In this document: one piece after another, positions 8,926 to 17,106 of the stretch
Position numbering within the stretch: position 1 is the stretch's first letter
Layout: the number at the start of each line of letters is the position of its first letter
Assembly: GCF_019042215.1 (NCBI RefSeq)
Contig: NZ_JAHQCS010000163.1
Coordinates: 1-51,457, forward strand
Source of the DNA: Evansella tamaricis
GTDB lineage: Bacteria > Bacillota > Bacilli > Bacillales > Salisediminibacteriaceae
Direction: 5' to 3'
DNA length: 51,457 nucleotides
The notes under the pieces: model-generated
What the model was told of the DNA's origin: nothing
Seen by the model: the letters and a program-made list of their open reading frames with translations, nothing else
The model's database searches: none
Position numbers and translations under genes: made by a program

Positions 8926-8940
8926 GTCCCTCAGTTTCTA

Positions 8941-9921
8941 CTACTCTATTACTTTTTTTCGCCATCTAAAGTAAACTACTATACCAGTTCCAAGTATGAG
9001 AAGACCAATCAATAAATTGGTGTATAGAGATGTAGTTGTATCTGGTAATCTATTGTCATCTTTATCGCTAGACTCGTTTTTTCCTCCCACTTCCGTTTCT
9101 GTTGCTTCCTCCGCTGGTGATACTGATGGTTCTAGTTCTTGACCTGAAACCTCCGATAGTGGTGTGTACCTTACCCAATCATAGTAAGCATATACAGGGG
9201 TATCATTTCCATCAAATACACCTGTCCAATCATCTACACCAACAGCTGGCCATAAATTCTTCATGATCTTTTGCGGAGTTTGTGGGATGTTCTCTGTTGC
9301 TGTATAGACATGCTCACCATTTACAAACCATTGAATCGAATCTTCTTTCCACATAAAGGCATACGTATTAAATGACTCCGACGCATCAAAACCTAGGTCA
9401 TGATAATATTCATTTCCACCTACTCCATTTGTGAAGTAATTGAATTGGATTCGGGTCGTATCCTTCCCTAAAAATTCTATATCGATTTCATCCCAAGGAT
9501 CATTATCCCAATCCCACGGTCCAGTATAAGTAAAGAAGGATGAAACTGTTCCCTCTGACTTAGCAGGCTTCATACTTACTTCATATAAACCGTAATGATA
9601 AAACTCATTTGTACGAATCTCCCCCGCCTTGTAAGGTGGATTTGTGTCTTTATTATCTTCTTTATCAATAGCCAATCGCATGGTACCATCCGAGAATGTC
9701 ACTTGGTCTGGATACCACGTTGCATTAAACATCTCTCCATTCGTCCAAACCCCTGCCATGGACCAACGCTGTTGATTATAATCATCATCAAAATTTTCAT
9801 AAAACCCAGTTCCAATTGGTCTTTCTTCTGCCTTTGCAACTTGAAGTGGAAATCCTGCTGAAAATAAGTTAAATACTAATATTAAAACAAAAAATAGAAT
9901 AACCAACTTGTTTCTTACCAT
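8941..9921 (-). CDS. Secreted, membrane-anchored GH16 beta-glucanase
   Basis: 326 residues. The signal peptide is residues 1-31 (AKA cleavage). The GH16 catalytic domain (about 35-255) contains DEIDIEF, giving nucleophile E145, D147 and acid/base E149. Other aromatic-rich signatures of lichenase-type enzymes are present (GLYEVSMKP, WFVNGEHVY, YYDWVRYTP). It would cleave beta-1,3/1,4-glucans outside the cell. Unlike the usual free lichenases of about 240 residues, it has an acidic S/E-rich linker and a C-terminal LPDTT motif at 292-296. A hydrophobic helix and RWRKK follow, a sortase-like sorting signal lacking the final G, or simply a membrane anchor. The start follows GGAGGAAAATAG. Confidence 0.9.
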   Translation of the reverse strand: MVRNKLVILFFVLILVFNLFSAGFPLQVAKAEERPIGTGFYENFDDDYNQQRWSMAGVWTNGEMFNATWYPDQVTFSDGTMRLAIDKEDNKDTNPPYKAGEIRTNEFYHYGLYEVSMKPAKSEGTVSSFFTYTGPWDWDNDPWDEIDIEFLGKDTTRIQFNYFTNGVGGNEYYHDLGFDASESFNTYAFMWKEDSIQWFVNGEHVYTATENIPQTPQKIMKNLWPAVGVDDWTGVFDGNDTPVYAYYDWVRYTPLSEVSGQELEPSVSPAEEATETEVGGKNESSDKDDNRLPDTTTSLYTNLLIGLLILGTGIVVYFRWRKKVIE

Positions 9922-9946
9922 CTATTTTCCTCCTTTGGGGCAGTAA

Positions 9947-9961
9947 GGACAGGTACTGTCC
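9947..9961. repeat. Short GGACAG/CTGTCC palindrome
   Basis: GGACAGGTACTGTCC is an exact palindrome between the SEC-C stop and the GH16 start. It shares the GACAGGTAC core with the larger GTCCC hairpins and may be a worn copy. Confidence 0.4.
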
Positions 9962-9974
9962 CTATCTATGTTCC

Positions 9975-11462
9975 TTAAATAAAAGGTTTCGCAGATCTTG
10001 GATACACATTCTTTATGTCCAGCAACTCCCACATATTAATTCGGCCTTTTGAAATTATTCCAAAAATCAGAAGTCCTTCTTCCACAAATTCCATCTGCAA
10101 ATCACTTCCGGAAATAGTGTATTCTTCTCCAGTTGCCTCTGTATAGCCTTGTTCAGGAGAATCAGAATGGCCCTTTCTAATCTCCAAACGGCTGACACGA
10201 AAGCTTTGTTTATTAAGCCTAATAATTTCAAATAACCCTTCTACGGTGGGAGATTCAGGAACTATTTCTCCCCTTAGTATTTTTACTAATTCATTTATTG
10301 GTCCTTTCATATTCCCAATACGAATTGGAAAAAAGGAGTTTGGTAATTTTACAGCATTATTAAATTGGCTTTCCTCTACCTTTAAAAATTTCGACAACCC
10401 TAACCACAATGTATTATTCTTCGTCCGTTTCATCCATTGGGTAAAAGCTTTTAACGTACTAATGAAATCGGTAATTTGAGTTTTTGTCATCGTCTCGTAC
10501 ATATTAAAGTACTCTAGCGATAAAAGTCTTTTCCAAGAGTCTTTATCAATTTGCTCTAGAGATATGATTTGATTTCTCACTAGAAGCTCATTTAAATCAT
10601 ACAGACTTTCTCGATATTTTCTAACCGTATTCCCTTTTTTACCTAATGTTTTTTCCTTAAAAAACGAAAGAAAATCTTCCGTATAAGCAGGAAGGTGGCT
10701 CATACCCAGATCTTCTATAAGGGAAACATCCTCTACTTCTACATTTACCTGCAGCCCATCAGCCATCATCCCACCCATAACCTCTAGTGTATATTCCATG
10801 AGAACCGATTCATATGATAATCCAGTTTCTTCCATAAGTTTCTCGATCTTCCTTTTGGCTTGAGCAACATGAAGCGGTCCCTTAAAAACCCTCACTCCAT
10901 TAAAATAATACTTACTGTTATGTAATTCTAATAATCCAATGGTTCCATATCCTTCTTCCAGATGACTTGGGACATTTTCCTGTATGTTCGCTAAAGGATA
11001 TACTTTTTTTGTCATGATATCTTCAAATAATATTATATCTTTTTTAATTTCAGTTATAGAAACAAGACGAAATTTCAAGTTCGTCCAATTAGTTAACATT
11101 TCCATTAAAGGCGTATCCAGGCGCTTACGATTCTCTTTAAGAAACCACTCAATACCTCGGAGCCCATTTTCATAGCGATGAATAAATAATGTAAAGAATT
11201 GAAACATCATAGGTCTTGCTTTTTCATCTACATGATCTCCTATTCGATTGTAAAAAATCTGCTGTAAATTTTCTAAACCAGTAACTTGCGAACGCTCCCA
11301 TAAAAAGTCTGTAGTTGCTCGAACAAGGATATCCTTTTGCTCATAAAAGCGTTCCTCTTTTATTTTATGTATATCTATTATTCTTGCTTTATCCATACAG
11401 CACTTTTTATATTTTTTTCCGCTGCCGCATGGGCAGACCTGATTCCGACTAATCTCCATCAA
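9975..11462 (-). CDS. SEC-C motif protein with recombinase-like helical segment
   Basis: 495 residues. The N-terminus is a SEC-C zinc motif (C10-P-C12 and C21-C22 in NQVCPCGSGKKYKKCC), as in SecA tails and many stand-alone proteins. The middle is unrecognised. Residues about 270-370 (GKKGNTVRKYRESLYDLNEL..., then FISTLKAFTQWM) resemble the SAM-like core-binding domain of tyrosine recombinases, but no catalytic R-H-R-Y domain follows. The start is the ATG at 11459, or the TTG three bases upstream, after GGGAG. It is single-gene, flanked by REP-like hairpins on both sides. The biological role is unknown. Confidence 0.72.
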   Translation of the reverse strand: MMEISRNQVCPCGSGKKYKKCCMDKARIIDIHKIKEERFYEQKDILVRATTDFLWERSQVTGLENLQQIFYNRIGDHVDEKARPMMFQFFTLFIHRYENGLRGIEWFLKENRKRLDTPLMEMLTNWTNLKFRLVSITEIKKDIILFEDIMTKKVYPLANIQENVPSHLEEGYGTIGLLELHNSKYYFNGVRVFKGPLHVAQAKRKIEKLMEETGLSYESVLMEYTLEVMGGMMADGLQVNVEVEDVSLIEDLGMSHLPAYTEDFLSFFKEKTLGKKGNTVRKYRESLYDLNELLVRNQIISLEQIDKDSWKRLLSLEYFNMYETMTKTQITDFISTLKAFTQWMKRTKNNTLWLGLSKFLKVEESQFNNAVKLPNSFFPIRIGNMKGPINELVKILRGEIVPESPTVEGLFEIIRLNKQSFRVSRLEIRKGHSDSPEQGYTEATGEEYTISGSDLQMEFVEEGLLIFGIISKGRINMWELLDIKNVYPRSAKPFI

Positions 11463-11492
11463 AATTACAACTCCCTTAAATTAGTCATTTTA

Positions 11493-11548
11493 GGGACATG
11501 AGGCACACCCCTTGTCCCACTGGGACGACGTACCTGTACCTATGTCCC
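11493..11548. repeat. REP-like hairpin with ACGACGTACCTGT core
   Basis: The ends GGGACAT and ATGTCCC are complementary, and inside TTGTCCC and GGGACG can pair. The right half matches the element at 15009-15053 closely (GACGACGTACCTGT, then CTATGTCCC). Upstream of the SEC-C gene. Confidence 0.6.
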
Positions 11549-11641
11549 CGCAATTTTTTTATCTTTCTATTTTGTCAATATAAACTCCCGGGATGGATAT
11601 TTGTCCTCCCATTGTTGTGTTAACCCCAAATCAAGCCGCCT

Positions 11642-11870
11642 TTATAGAACCTTTTTTCCCATTAATACAGAAAATTCATTCAAGTGATCATTTACTTCAG
11701 GTAACTGTTTTAACAAGTTCATAACATCATCATAGTTTTTCCTTTGCATCTAACCATCTCCCTCTTTCTCAGGATTAAGGAATAATCTCATCATGTACTC
11801 ACTTTTTTCTATTGCTTCTTCAAACTCTTGTGAATACGTACTTTCTTTAATGACTGCAATCTCCCCTTTT
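11642..11870 (-). pseudogene. Remnants of two short ORFs, possibly a decayed toxin-antitoxin pair
   Basis: Two abutting reading frames are visible. The upstream one (to stop 11750-11752) reads KESTYSQEFEEAIEKS and ends in EKEGDG, without a normal start. The downstream ORF (11642-11749, 35 codons, ATG after GAGGGAGATGGTTAG) reads MQRKNYDDVMNLLKQLPEVN and ends GKKVL. Its sequence resembles the beginning of longer HTH antitoxin-like proteins. The remainder of the 11463-12084 gap contains repeats only. Confidence 0.3.
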
Positions 11871-12007
11871 CACTTGGAAAAAATAAGTGATAGTTGTGGT
11901 GGAAGAAAGCCATTTCTTCTGTTCCAGGTCAACTCCAGATCCATCAACCAAAGGCAAACTACTAAACGCCCATTGTTTTATTCTTTATATATGGTTTTTA
12001 AAAAAAC

Positions 12008-12054
12008 TGCCTGCCCCCTAGGGCGTGAAAGCATTAACACACCAAGGGCAGGCA
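12008..12054 (-). terminator. TGCCTGCCC/GGGCAGGCA hairpin after the PIN gene
   Basis: Nine-base exact arms at 12008-12016 and 12046-12054 with partial pairing inside. It is positioned about 30 bases past the PIN-domain stop, so it could terminate that transcript. It also fits the family of GC-rich hairpins in this window. Confidence 0.6.
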
Positions 12055-12084
12055 ATACAATTCTATAACACAGAACATGTCCAC

Positions 12085-12822
12085 CTAAGCTACACTTAAA
12101 ACTCTCACTTTCCCAATAGTCTCTTCAGTATAGTATGTATGAACAAAATCACTATCTAGAGTTGCAAAATAATCAATTTCGTTTTTCACTGTTAATGCAA
12201 TGTGCATAGCGTCTGTTGAGGAAAGCTGAAACAATCTCATATGTGAAAAAGAAAGATCTTTTATTTCACGATCCGATACTAAAATTCGTGTCTTAAATCC
12301 CAATCCAGAAATGAATTCATTAAAGCGTTCAATACTTTTATTGTAGTAATGGCTTAATGTATCACGATCATTTGGGTAGGTTAATTTATATTGTTTTAGT
12401 AGATCTTCTATAGAATAACGGAGTTCGCCTGTTTTCATAAGGGTTGTTAATAAATGAGTAGGTATTAAGTCAGTCAATCTTCTAGCGGTAAGAATGTCTC
12501 CTACCAATTCTTGCTCATCTTTTGAAGGTATATAAGGGGATATGCTTTGTGATGTTTGCTTAATTTTGTAACCAATAGCAAGAACATTTCTAATATAAAG
12601 CTTTAGTAAGTTATGTACCACTTCACTTATAACATGATTACTAATGGACAGCTCTTTTATACCATCCCGATTCCATTTGTCAATTATATCTGCAACCTTA
12701 TCGCCTCTAGCATCATTTGAATCTAAATAAGCCAAAATAAAACAAGCATCTAAATAAATAGAAGCTTGTTTAAAATCTGTGCATTCTATTTCTTGGTAAT
12801 CTAACACAAAACCACTCGCCAT
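12085..12822 (-). CDS. PIN-domain ribonuclease, putative VapC-like toxin
   Basis: 245 residues. PIN acidic residues are visible: D25 in YLDACFILAYLD, E67 in ISEVVH, a late D in STDAMHIALT, and D in FATLDSDF. PIN toxins cut RNA in a metal-dependent way. At about 245 residues this is longer than classical VapC (about 130), with a helical insert between the second and third acidic sites. The chosen ATG (12822) overlaps the stop of the upstream small gene as TAATG and follows GGAAGGGAAA. A start 18 bases upstream is possible but would overlap more. The coupling and order (small gene first) are those of a toxin-antitoxin operon. Confidence 0.75.
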   Translation of the reverse strand: MASGFVLDYQEIECTDFKQASIYLDACFILAYLDSNDARGDKVADIIDKWNRDGIKELSISNHVISEVVHNLLKLYIRNVLAIGYKIKQTSQSISPYIPSKDEQELVGDILTARRLTDLIPTHLLTTLMKTGELRYSIEDLLKQYKLTYPNDRDTLSHYYNKSIERFNEFISGLGFKTRILVSDREIKDLSFSHMRLFQLSSTDAMHIALTVKNEIDYFATLDSDFVHTYYTEETIGKVRVLSVA

Positions 12823-12974
12823 TATTTCCCTTCCTTCCAAAGGTCAACTAATCCTTTACCTGTTAGAGATGTAACAGCAAGCTTCTTTCTCAACTGGTGA
12901 GCCTTCGTATTTTTCAGTACAAGGCTCTCATTTTCCTTATGTTGTTTAGTCGTAGGAGATTCAACCATATTCAC
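12822..12974 (-). CDS. Putative antitoxin of the PIN toxin
   Basis: About 50 residues, beginning VNMVESPTTKQHKENES and ending DLWKEGK. Basic and polar, with no recognised DNA-binding fold. The start is GTG at 12974 or ATG at 12968, both after AAAGGAGTG. Its stop overlaps the toxin start by one base, which implies translational coupling. The antitoxin role rests on size and position only. Confidence 0.55.
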   Translation of the reverse strand: MNMVESPTTKQHKENESLVLKNTKAHQLRKKLAVTSLTGKGLVDLWKEGK

Positions 12975-13172
12975 CCGAATCACTCCTTTAAGTTTTGGTT
13001 TACTCGTATTATATTTATTAATTCGGCTTCTGTCCACAGAATCCCTCTTTTCTTCAGGGAAATTTTCAAACTATTATCCATCTTCTCCCAAAGGACTCCC
13101 TATATACATTCCTATATCATATATTCCTCGGTAAGAGCCGTTTGAAACTAAAATACCACTCTGGAAAAATTA

Positions 13173-13215
13173 CCTGCCCCCAGTACGTTAAAGTTTTACC
13201 AAACCGGGGGGCAGG
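13173..13215. repeat. CCTGCCCCC/GGGGGCAGG hairpin
   Basis: Nine-base exact arms (13173-13181 and 13207-13215). Sits in the 350-base gap between the antitoxin-like gene and the PIN operon, which otherwise shows no gene. Confidence 0.6.
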
Positions 13216-13325
13216 CGTCAAAGTCAAAACTCTCTAGAATGGTCTAGAGAGTTTCACGTTAAAACTATTATAAATATCCCCACGGAGAGTTTTTATATAA
13301 TTTAGCTATGAATTTAACTGCGGAC

Positions 13326-13586
13326 TTATGGTAAATCAACTTGTAGTCCGAATTCACGCTTCTCATCCTCCCCTGAAATGTATCCATCTTTACTTTCGAG
13401 TTGTTCGCGTTCTTCTTCTGTTAATGGGTCATTGTCACTTTCTAATTCATCAATCTTTTGCCATGATTCGGGTTTTTTGTTCTTAGAACGTTCAATCAAA
13501 AATTCCATAAAGTCAAAGGCTGCTTTTTTAACTTCCTCGTTTAATGACTCTACCATCTTATATAAATCTTCCTTGCGAATAGCCAT
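13326..13586 (-). CDS. Orphan antitoxin-like protein (DUF2281/VapB-like)
   Basis: 86 residues. The N-terminal helix pair (LYKMVESLNEEVKKAAFDFMEFL) and the acidic C-terminal ending KREFGLQVDLP are typical of small bacillar antitoxins that precede RelE or PIN toxins. No toxin gene follows: about 145 bases downstream comes an unrelated phage-type gene. The partner may have been lost. A REP-like fragment (CTGTCCCCACTGCTTC) lies about 400 bases into that gap's far side. Confidence 0.65.
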   Translation of the reverse strand: MAIRKEDLYKMVESLNEEVKKAAFDFMEFLIERSKNKKPESWQKIDELESDNDPLTEEEREQLESKDGYISGEDEKREFGLQVDLP

Positions 13587-13730
13587 TATTACACCACCTT
13601 TGTCTCCATGCTTCTAAAATTATTATAAACCATTTTGTTTTATTTCTAAAAAAGGGCAACACCAATAAATTCACCTAAAATTTGATACCCTACAGCTAAA
13701 AAAAGCGCAATGCCTGTCCCCACTGCTTCC

Positions 13731-14156
13731 CTACTCCAACCCGTTTAAATAATCGTCTAATGTTCGACTAGATTGTCTCCGTTCCTCATTTAAATAATTT
13801 TCGAATTTGTGTCCGAATAACGTACTTGGTCTGAGGAATTTATTCATGTAATCATCATTTAGCCAATCTGCAGTCTTGGTGTCAATAACCTTGAAAAAGT
13901 CATTTCGTCTATATCCTTCATTCCATCTGCTTTGAATAAGTGTGACTGTTGTATTCGTGGTTGGGAGAAAGTTCTTTAATGTCTTTTCATTTAGATAAGA
14001 GATAATCTCAACAATATATTCTTTAATTTCTATTTTAACCTCTGTTTTATTCTCTGATATAACCTCTAGTATTGTACCGACCATATTGTCATTGACAACG
14101 ATACTTTTATCCATGACAGCGATCATATTATCCATGACAGCGATCAAATCGTCCAT
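13731..14156 (-). CDS. Phage-type replication protein, conserved phage C-terminal domain
   Basis: About 141 residues. The C-terminal 75 residues (IISYLNEKTLKNFLPTTNTT, then FFKVIDTKTADWL and LRPSTLFGHKFENYLNE) match the conserved C-terminal domain of phage replisome organiser/DnaD-like proteins. The N-terminus is a repetitive stretch (IAVMDNM, IAVMDKS, VVNDNM) that could form a coiled coil. The ATG at 14156 after AAAGGAAAAATCC is preferred to upstream in-frame ATGs, which lie inside the preceding gene. The family normally carries a winged-helix N-terminus, here only in the broken gene just upstream. Likely a phage or plasmid replication remnant. Confidence 0.65.
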   Translation of the reverse strand: MDDLIAVMDNMIAVMDKSIVVNDNMVGTILEVISENKTEVKIEIKEYIVEIISYLNEKTLKNFLPTTNTTVTLIQSRWNEGYRRNDFFKVIDTKTADWLNDDYMNKFLRPSTLFGHKFENYLNEERRQSSRTLDDYLNGLE

Positions 14157-14178
14157 GGATTTTTCCTTTTTTCCACCC

Positions 14179-14654
14179 TCAATAAACTGTTTTATGCACG
14201 TGTTCACCTTGAGCATCCTCACTATCCTTCTCTGAAAAAAGCTGTGCCAGGCTCACCTTATATCCCGCCAATTCATAGCCCAGCCCCTGTAGACCTGATG
14301 GATTTTCACGAGATTCACCCTATACTGCTTCGTATTATCCCAATTGTAGAAAGGATTATCCCTTTCCAGCAGCCAACCAGCGGCTACTAATTTGATTAAA
14401 TACGAACGCATCGTTCGCGCATTACAACGCATTAACGTCTCTTCCGACAATTGTTCCGCTTTCTTATAGATCCATCCATGATCCGTTTGGGAGCTACCGT
14501 CCTTCCACCTGCACTTTTCCTCATCAATAAACTCTCGATAACTTTTCACCCGCTCCGACCAATAAATCATCTGATTCAACGGCAGCGCTAACCGATAGTC
14601 CCCCGTCAACGCCACCAACTCTTCCGTCACAACAGCCCGCTTCAGCATCCACAC
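14179..14654 (-). pseudogene. Frameshifted phage replication-type winged-helix gene
   Basis: The first frame (from ATG 14654) gives 133 residues: ALTGDYRLALPLNQMIYWSE, then GWIYKKAEQLSEET and WLLERDNPFYNWDNTKQYRV. It runs into a TGA at 14253. A one-base shift near 14306 restores QGLGYELAGYKVSLAQLF, which matches the corresponding region of the paralogue at 44027-44508 (IGYYLKGYKLDVSEIL), and then stops at 14179. A single missing base is the simplest reading. The family is found in phages and plasmids of bacilli as a replication initiator or organiser. The conserved-C-terminal gene begins 22 bases later. Confidence 0.7.
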
Positions 14655-14897
14655 CCGACCTCGCCTTTTGTTATGTATTTCCTACTACTTTGAATATAGA
14701 TGTTTTTGGAGAAAAAAAGAGTGCCATTCCATTACCATAATTGAACAATTCCTAACATTTATCTGTAGTTATGGAAAAAACTATAGAGGACCAAATGGAT
14801 ACCGTTCTGCGTTTCGGAATCAGGTGGGTTAGGGGGGACAACTAGTTAAACTGGATATTAAATGGGGTTATAAAATCGGCTGTGGATATCAGGTAAT

Positions 14898-14995
14898 GAT
14901 TGAGAAACCTGTTTTTATAGGGGATCTAAAAGAAGAAGGGGGACGGACCTTGCGCTACCCCAAAAGGGAGCGAAAGGCCCGTCCCCACTGCTTCT
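14898..14995. repeat. REP-like element copy A (GGGGACGG hairpin)
   Basis: The hairpin arms are GGGGACGG (14939-14946) and CCGTCCCC (14979-14986), with further pairing of CCTT..CGCT..CCC inside. The arms are framed by GAAG and CTTC. The left flank TTGAGAAACCTGTT is shared with copy B. The central part is almost identical to copies B (16766) and C (20921). Confidence 0.85.
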
Positions 14996-15008
14996 ATCTT
15001 GAGGTCTC

Positions 15009-15053
15009 GGACATACCTTGTCCCATTAAGACGACGTACCTGTCCCTATGTCC
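15009..15053. repeat. Hairpin GGACATA/TATGTCC with ACGACGTACCTGT core
   Basis: Matches the right half of the 11493-11548 element; the TTGTCCCA and GACGACGTACCTGTCCC blocks are shared. A second REP family member directly beside copy A. Confidence 0.6.
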
Positions 15054-15167
15054 CACCTCTCATTTCAAAAAATGATCACAACAAGCCTCACCCGATTCCG
15101 TCCCGTAGAAAAAAATAAAATACGTTTGTATGTTGCTGGTAGAACAAAATGAATGGGAGGGATTGCT

Positions 15168-15683
15168 TTGATCTATGAAAAAATAATGTCTGATTTTAAA
15201 CCTACTTATCGGGAAGAGTTTCATTGGAATCTATTTAACTCTCTATTTTTGCAGGAATACGGAAATATCATCAAAATGATCATAGATTCCAATGATTATT
15301 GGAATCGGTTAAGGCAACGAATCGATTTCCTTGTATACATTGCCGTCTTACAAATAAGTTCCGAGGATAACATCATGCCCCATGAAATAGACCCCATGAA
15401 TGCCGATGCCTTGTTCACTCTGATGGAGACCAAGGTAAAGGAGTTAGCCAAACACCCTCAGGACATCCTCATTGATGAAGTCTTCCGGCAATTTGTCAGG
15501 TATACGAAAGGACAGTTTAAGGCTTCTGCCAACTATGAATACTTTACTGCTCCCTATTTTAACAGCATTGTTTATGATGCCGGTTCGTGCAATGGGACCC
15601 TTTGGTTAGACGAGTTGACGAAGGAAATCTTCGATAAACCATTGGATCAGTTCGTGGAGGAATTGTTGAAAAATATGAAATAA
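15168..15683 (+). CDS. Unrecognised 171-residue protein
   Basis: I do not recognise the family. The protein is soluble and helical, with FHWNLFNSLFLQEYGNII, an aromatic C-terminal half (YEYFTAPYFNSIVYDAG) and no transmembrane segment. The TTG at 15168 follows GGGAGGG at ideal spacing. The in-frame ATG at 15153 would put the ribosome site inside the gene. It is followed at 25 bases by a second gene (frameshifted) on the same strand, so the two form one unit. Confidence 0.6.
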   Translation: MIYEKIMSDFKPTYREEFHWNLFNSLFLQEYGNIIKMIIDSNDYWNRLRQRIDFLVYIAVLQISSEDNIMPHEIDPMNADALFTLMETKVKELAKHPQDILIDEVFRQFVRYTKGQFKASANYEYFTAPYFNSIVYDAGSCNGTLWLDELTKEIFDKPLDQFVEELLKNMK

Positions 15684-15708
15684 TAAATTTTTAACTGGAG
15701 GGATTCCC

Positions 15709-16725
15709 ATGAAACTAAGCCATGGAATGCTAGAAAGCTTTTATTACACGTTACTCCGTAAAGGGGTGGAGAATTATAGGGGCTACACCTTTAAATTTTT
15801 CAAAAAACAAAAGGAATTTCGGTTACAAAATGGGAACAGGAAGCTTGCCAGCTGGTTTCTTGAAACCGATCAAATAATGGATTACAAGGAAGCGAAAACT
15901 CCGGGGAAAAACAGTTCGCCAAAAAGTTCACCTATCTCCCAGCAGAGGCAGAGAAGTATTTTCAGGATTTAAAAGAGCAGAAAACTACGAGAATTCGAGA
16001 AAAGCAGGAAAAGGAGAAAGAACTGGAGCAGCGTTTCCATCAAGAATTAAATGATTACTGCTTTCGTTTAGAGAACCATGAAGTAACGTGGGAAGGAAAA
16101 AATGGTCGATTACTTCGCCGATCGTTATTTCGACGAATGGTACACCGTCGGGATCCACCCAGATAAATATGCGGATAATTACCCTATATACTTCTCAGCG
16201 GCAAGAGGTAGAGTGATGGGCGCACTCCCTCAAGTGAAGGACCCTCGATTTCAATCACTAATAAAACTGCTCCAACCGCAACAGGAGACGGATTGGTCAA
16301 ACCTGCCCGAAGCTGAACTACTACAAGCTACCAGACTGATCCCCCTATCTGCTCAACGGGAAGGGAATTTAGTAACTATCACAGAACTACAACAGAAACG
16401 CTTTGAGTCCATGGTGGACAAGGCCTTCCTGTTTGCGAAAAATATAGTGGAAAAGGATAGGAAGAAGTATGTAGCATGGAAAGAACTAACAATCTACTGG
16501 TGGGAAAAAGAAGGTAGTTTCTTCTTGCCAGAGGTAAACGAAGAAACGGAGCCGACAACATTGAGGGAAAAGGTACTAAAGTCATTGGAGCCAAAGCCCA
16601 AAAAGAAAGGCAAGCCATCCAGGTTGCATCTAGAGCTAAAGCTCCTTTCTCCAGAGGAAAAGCTCACTCTTCAACGGTATACATATCAAAAAGGGATAAT
16701 TAATTGGGAAGTGGCAATTAGTTAG
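15709..16725 (+). pseudogene. Unrecognised gene interrupted by two compensating frameshifts
   Basis: The ATG at 15709 follows GGAGGGATTCCC. The frame runs to about 15905 and is closed by a stop at 15972. Between about 15905 and 16098 the adjacent frame is open and protein-like (QFAKKFTYLPAEAEKYFQDL, then a charged KQEKEKELEQRF coiled coil). From 16102 the first frame resumes (YFADRYFDEWYTVGIHPDKY) to 16725. Joined, this gives about 338 residues. Both breaks lie next to GGGGAAAAA and GGAAAAAA runs, so sequencing error or slippage decay are both possible. The ATG at 16102 also has a GGAAGG site and could be used alone. The family was not recognised; the C-terminus is lysine/proline rich. Confidence 0.6.
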
Positions 16726-16727
16726 TA

Positions 16728-16895
16728 ATTGAGAAACCTGTTAATAGTGGAACAAAAAGAAGAAGGGGGACGGACCTTGCGCTACCCAAAAAGGGAGCGA
16801 AAGGCCCGTCCCCACTGCTTCTGTCATCAAAAAGGAGATACTATATTTCACCTCTGTAAATTGATAAAGGAGCATGAGAACCGTCACGGTGCTCC
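16728..16895. repeat. REP-like element copy B, with trailing GGAGCA/TGCTCC module
   Basis: Hairpin arms GGGGACGG (16766-16773) and CCGTCCCC (16806-16813). To the left it shares TTGAGAAACCTGTT with copy A. To the right it shares a 56-base module (16840-16895) with copy C, ending in GGAGCA...TGCTCC with an internal ACCGT/ACGGT pair. The rest of the gap to 17106 shows no gene; it should hold the promoter of the small secreted peptide. Confidence 0.85.
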
Positions 16896-17106
16896 GGAAC
16901 ACCAGAATAACTCCCGGTTTTGATTATGCTATCCCCGTAGTTCAAACAGAAAACACACCTACAGAAAAAGCCCAAGATAACTCTCCGCAAAATTTTCAAC
17001 ACTCCATTTATTTCATTATTCAAAATAATATAAATATTGAAAAAAGATAAAAGATGTTATAATATTCCATATGCCAATACTCATACATGCTAAGGGGGTA
17101 TAATGA

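Larger units (their letters stand above)
14655..15167. other. Intergenic repeats region
   Basis: No gene seen in about 510 bases. It contains REP copy A (14898-14995) and the hairpin at 15009-15053. Confidence 0.6.

Noticed and set aside
16840-16895. Group II intron domain V in the GGAGCA/TGCTCC module
   Set aside because: It contains ACGGTTC-like letters on one strand but lacks the AGC..GAAA domain V layout; kept only as a repeat module.
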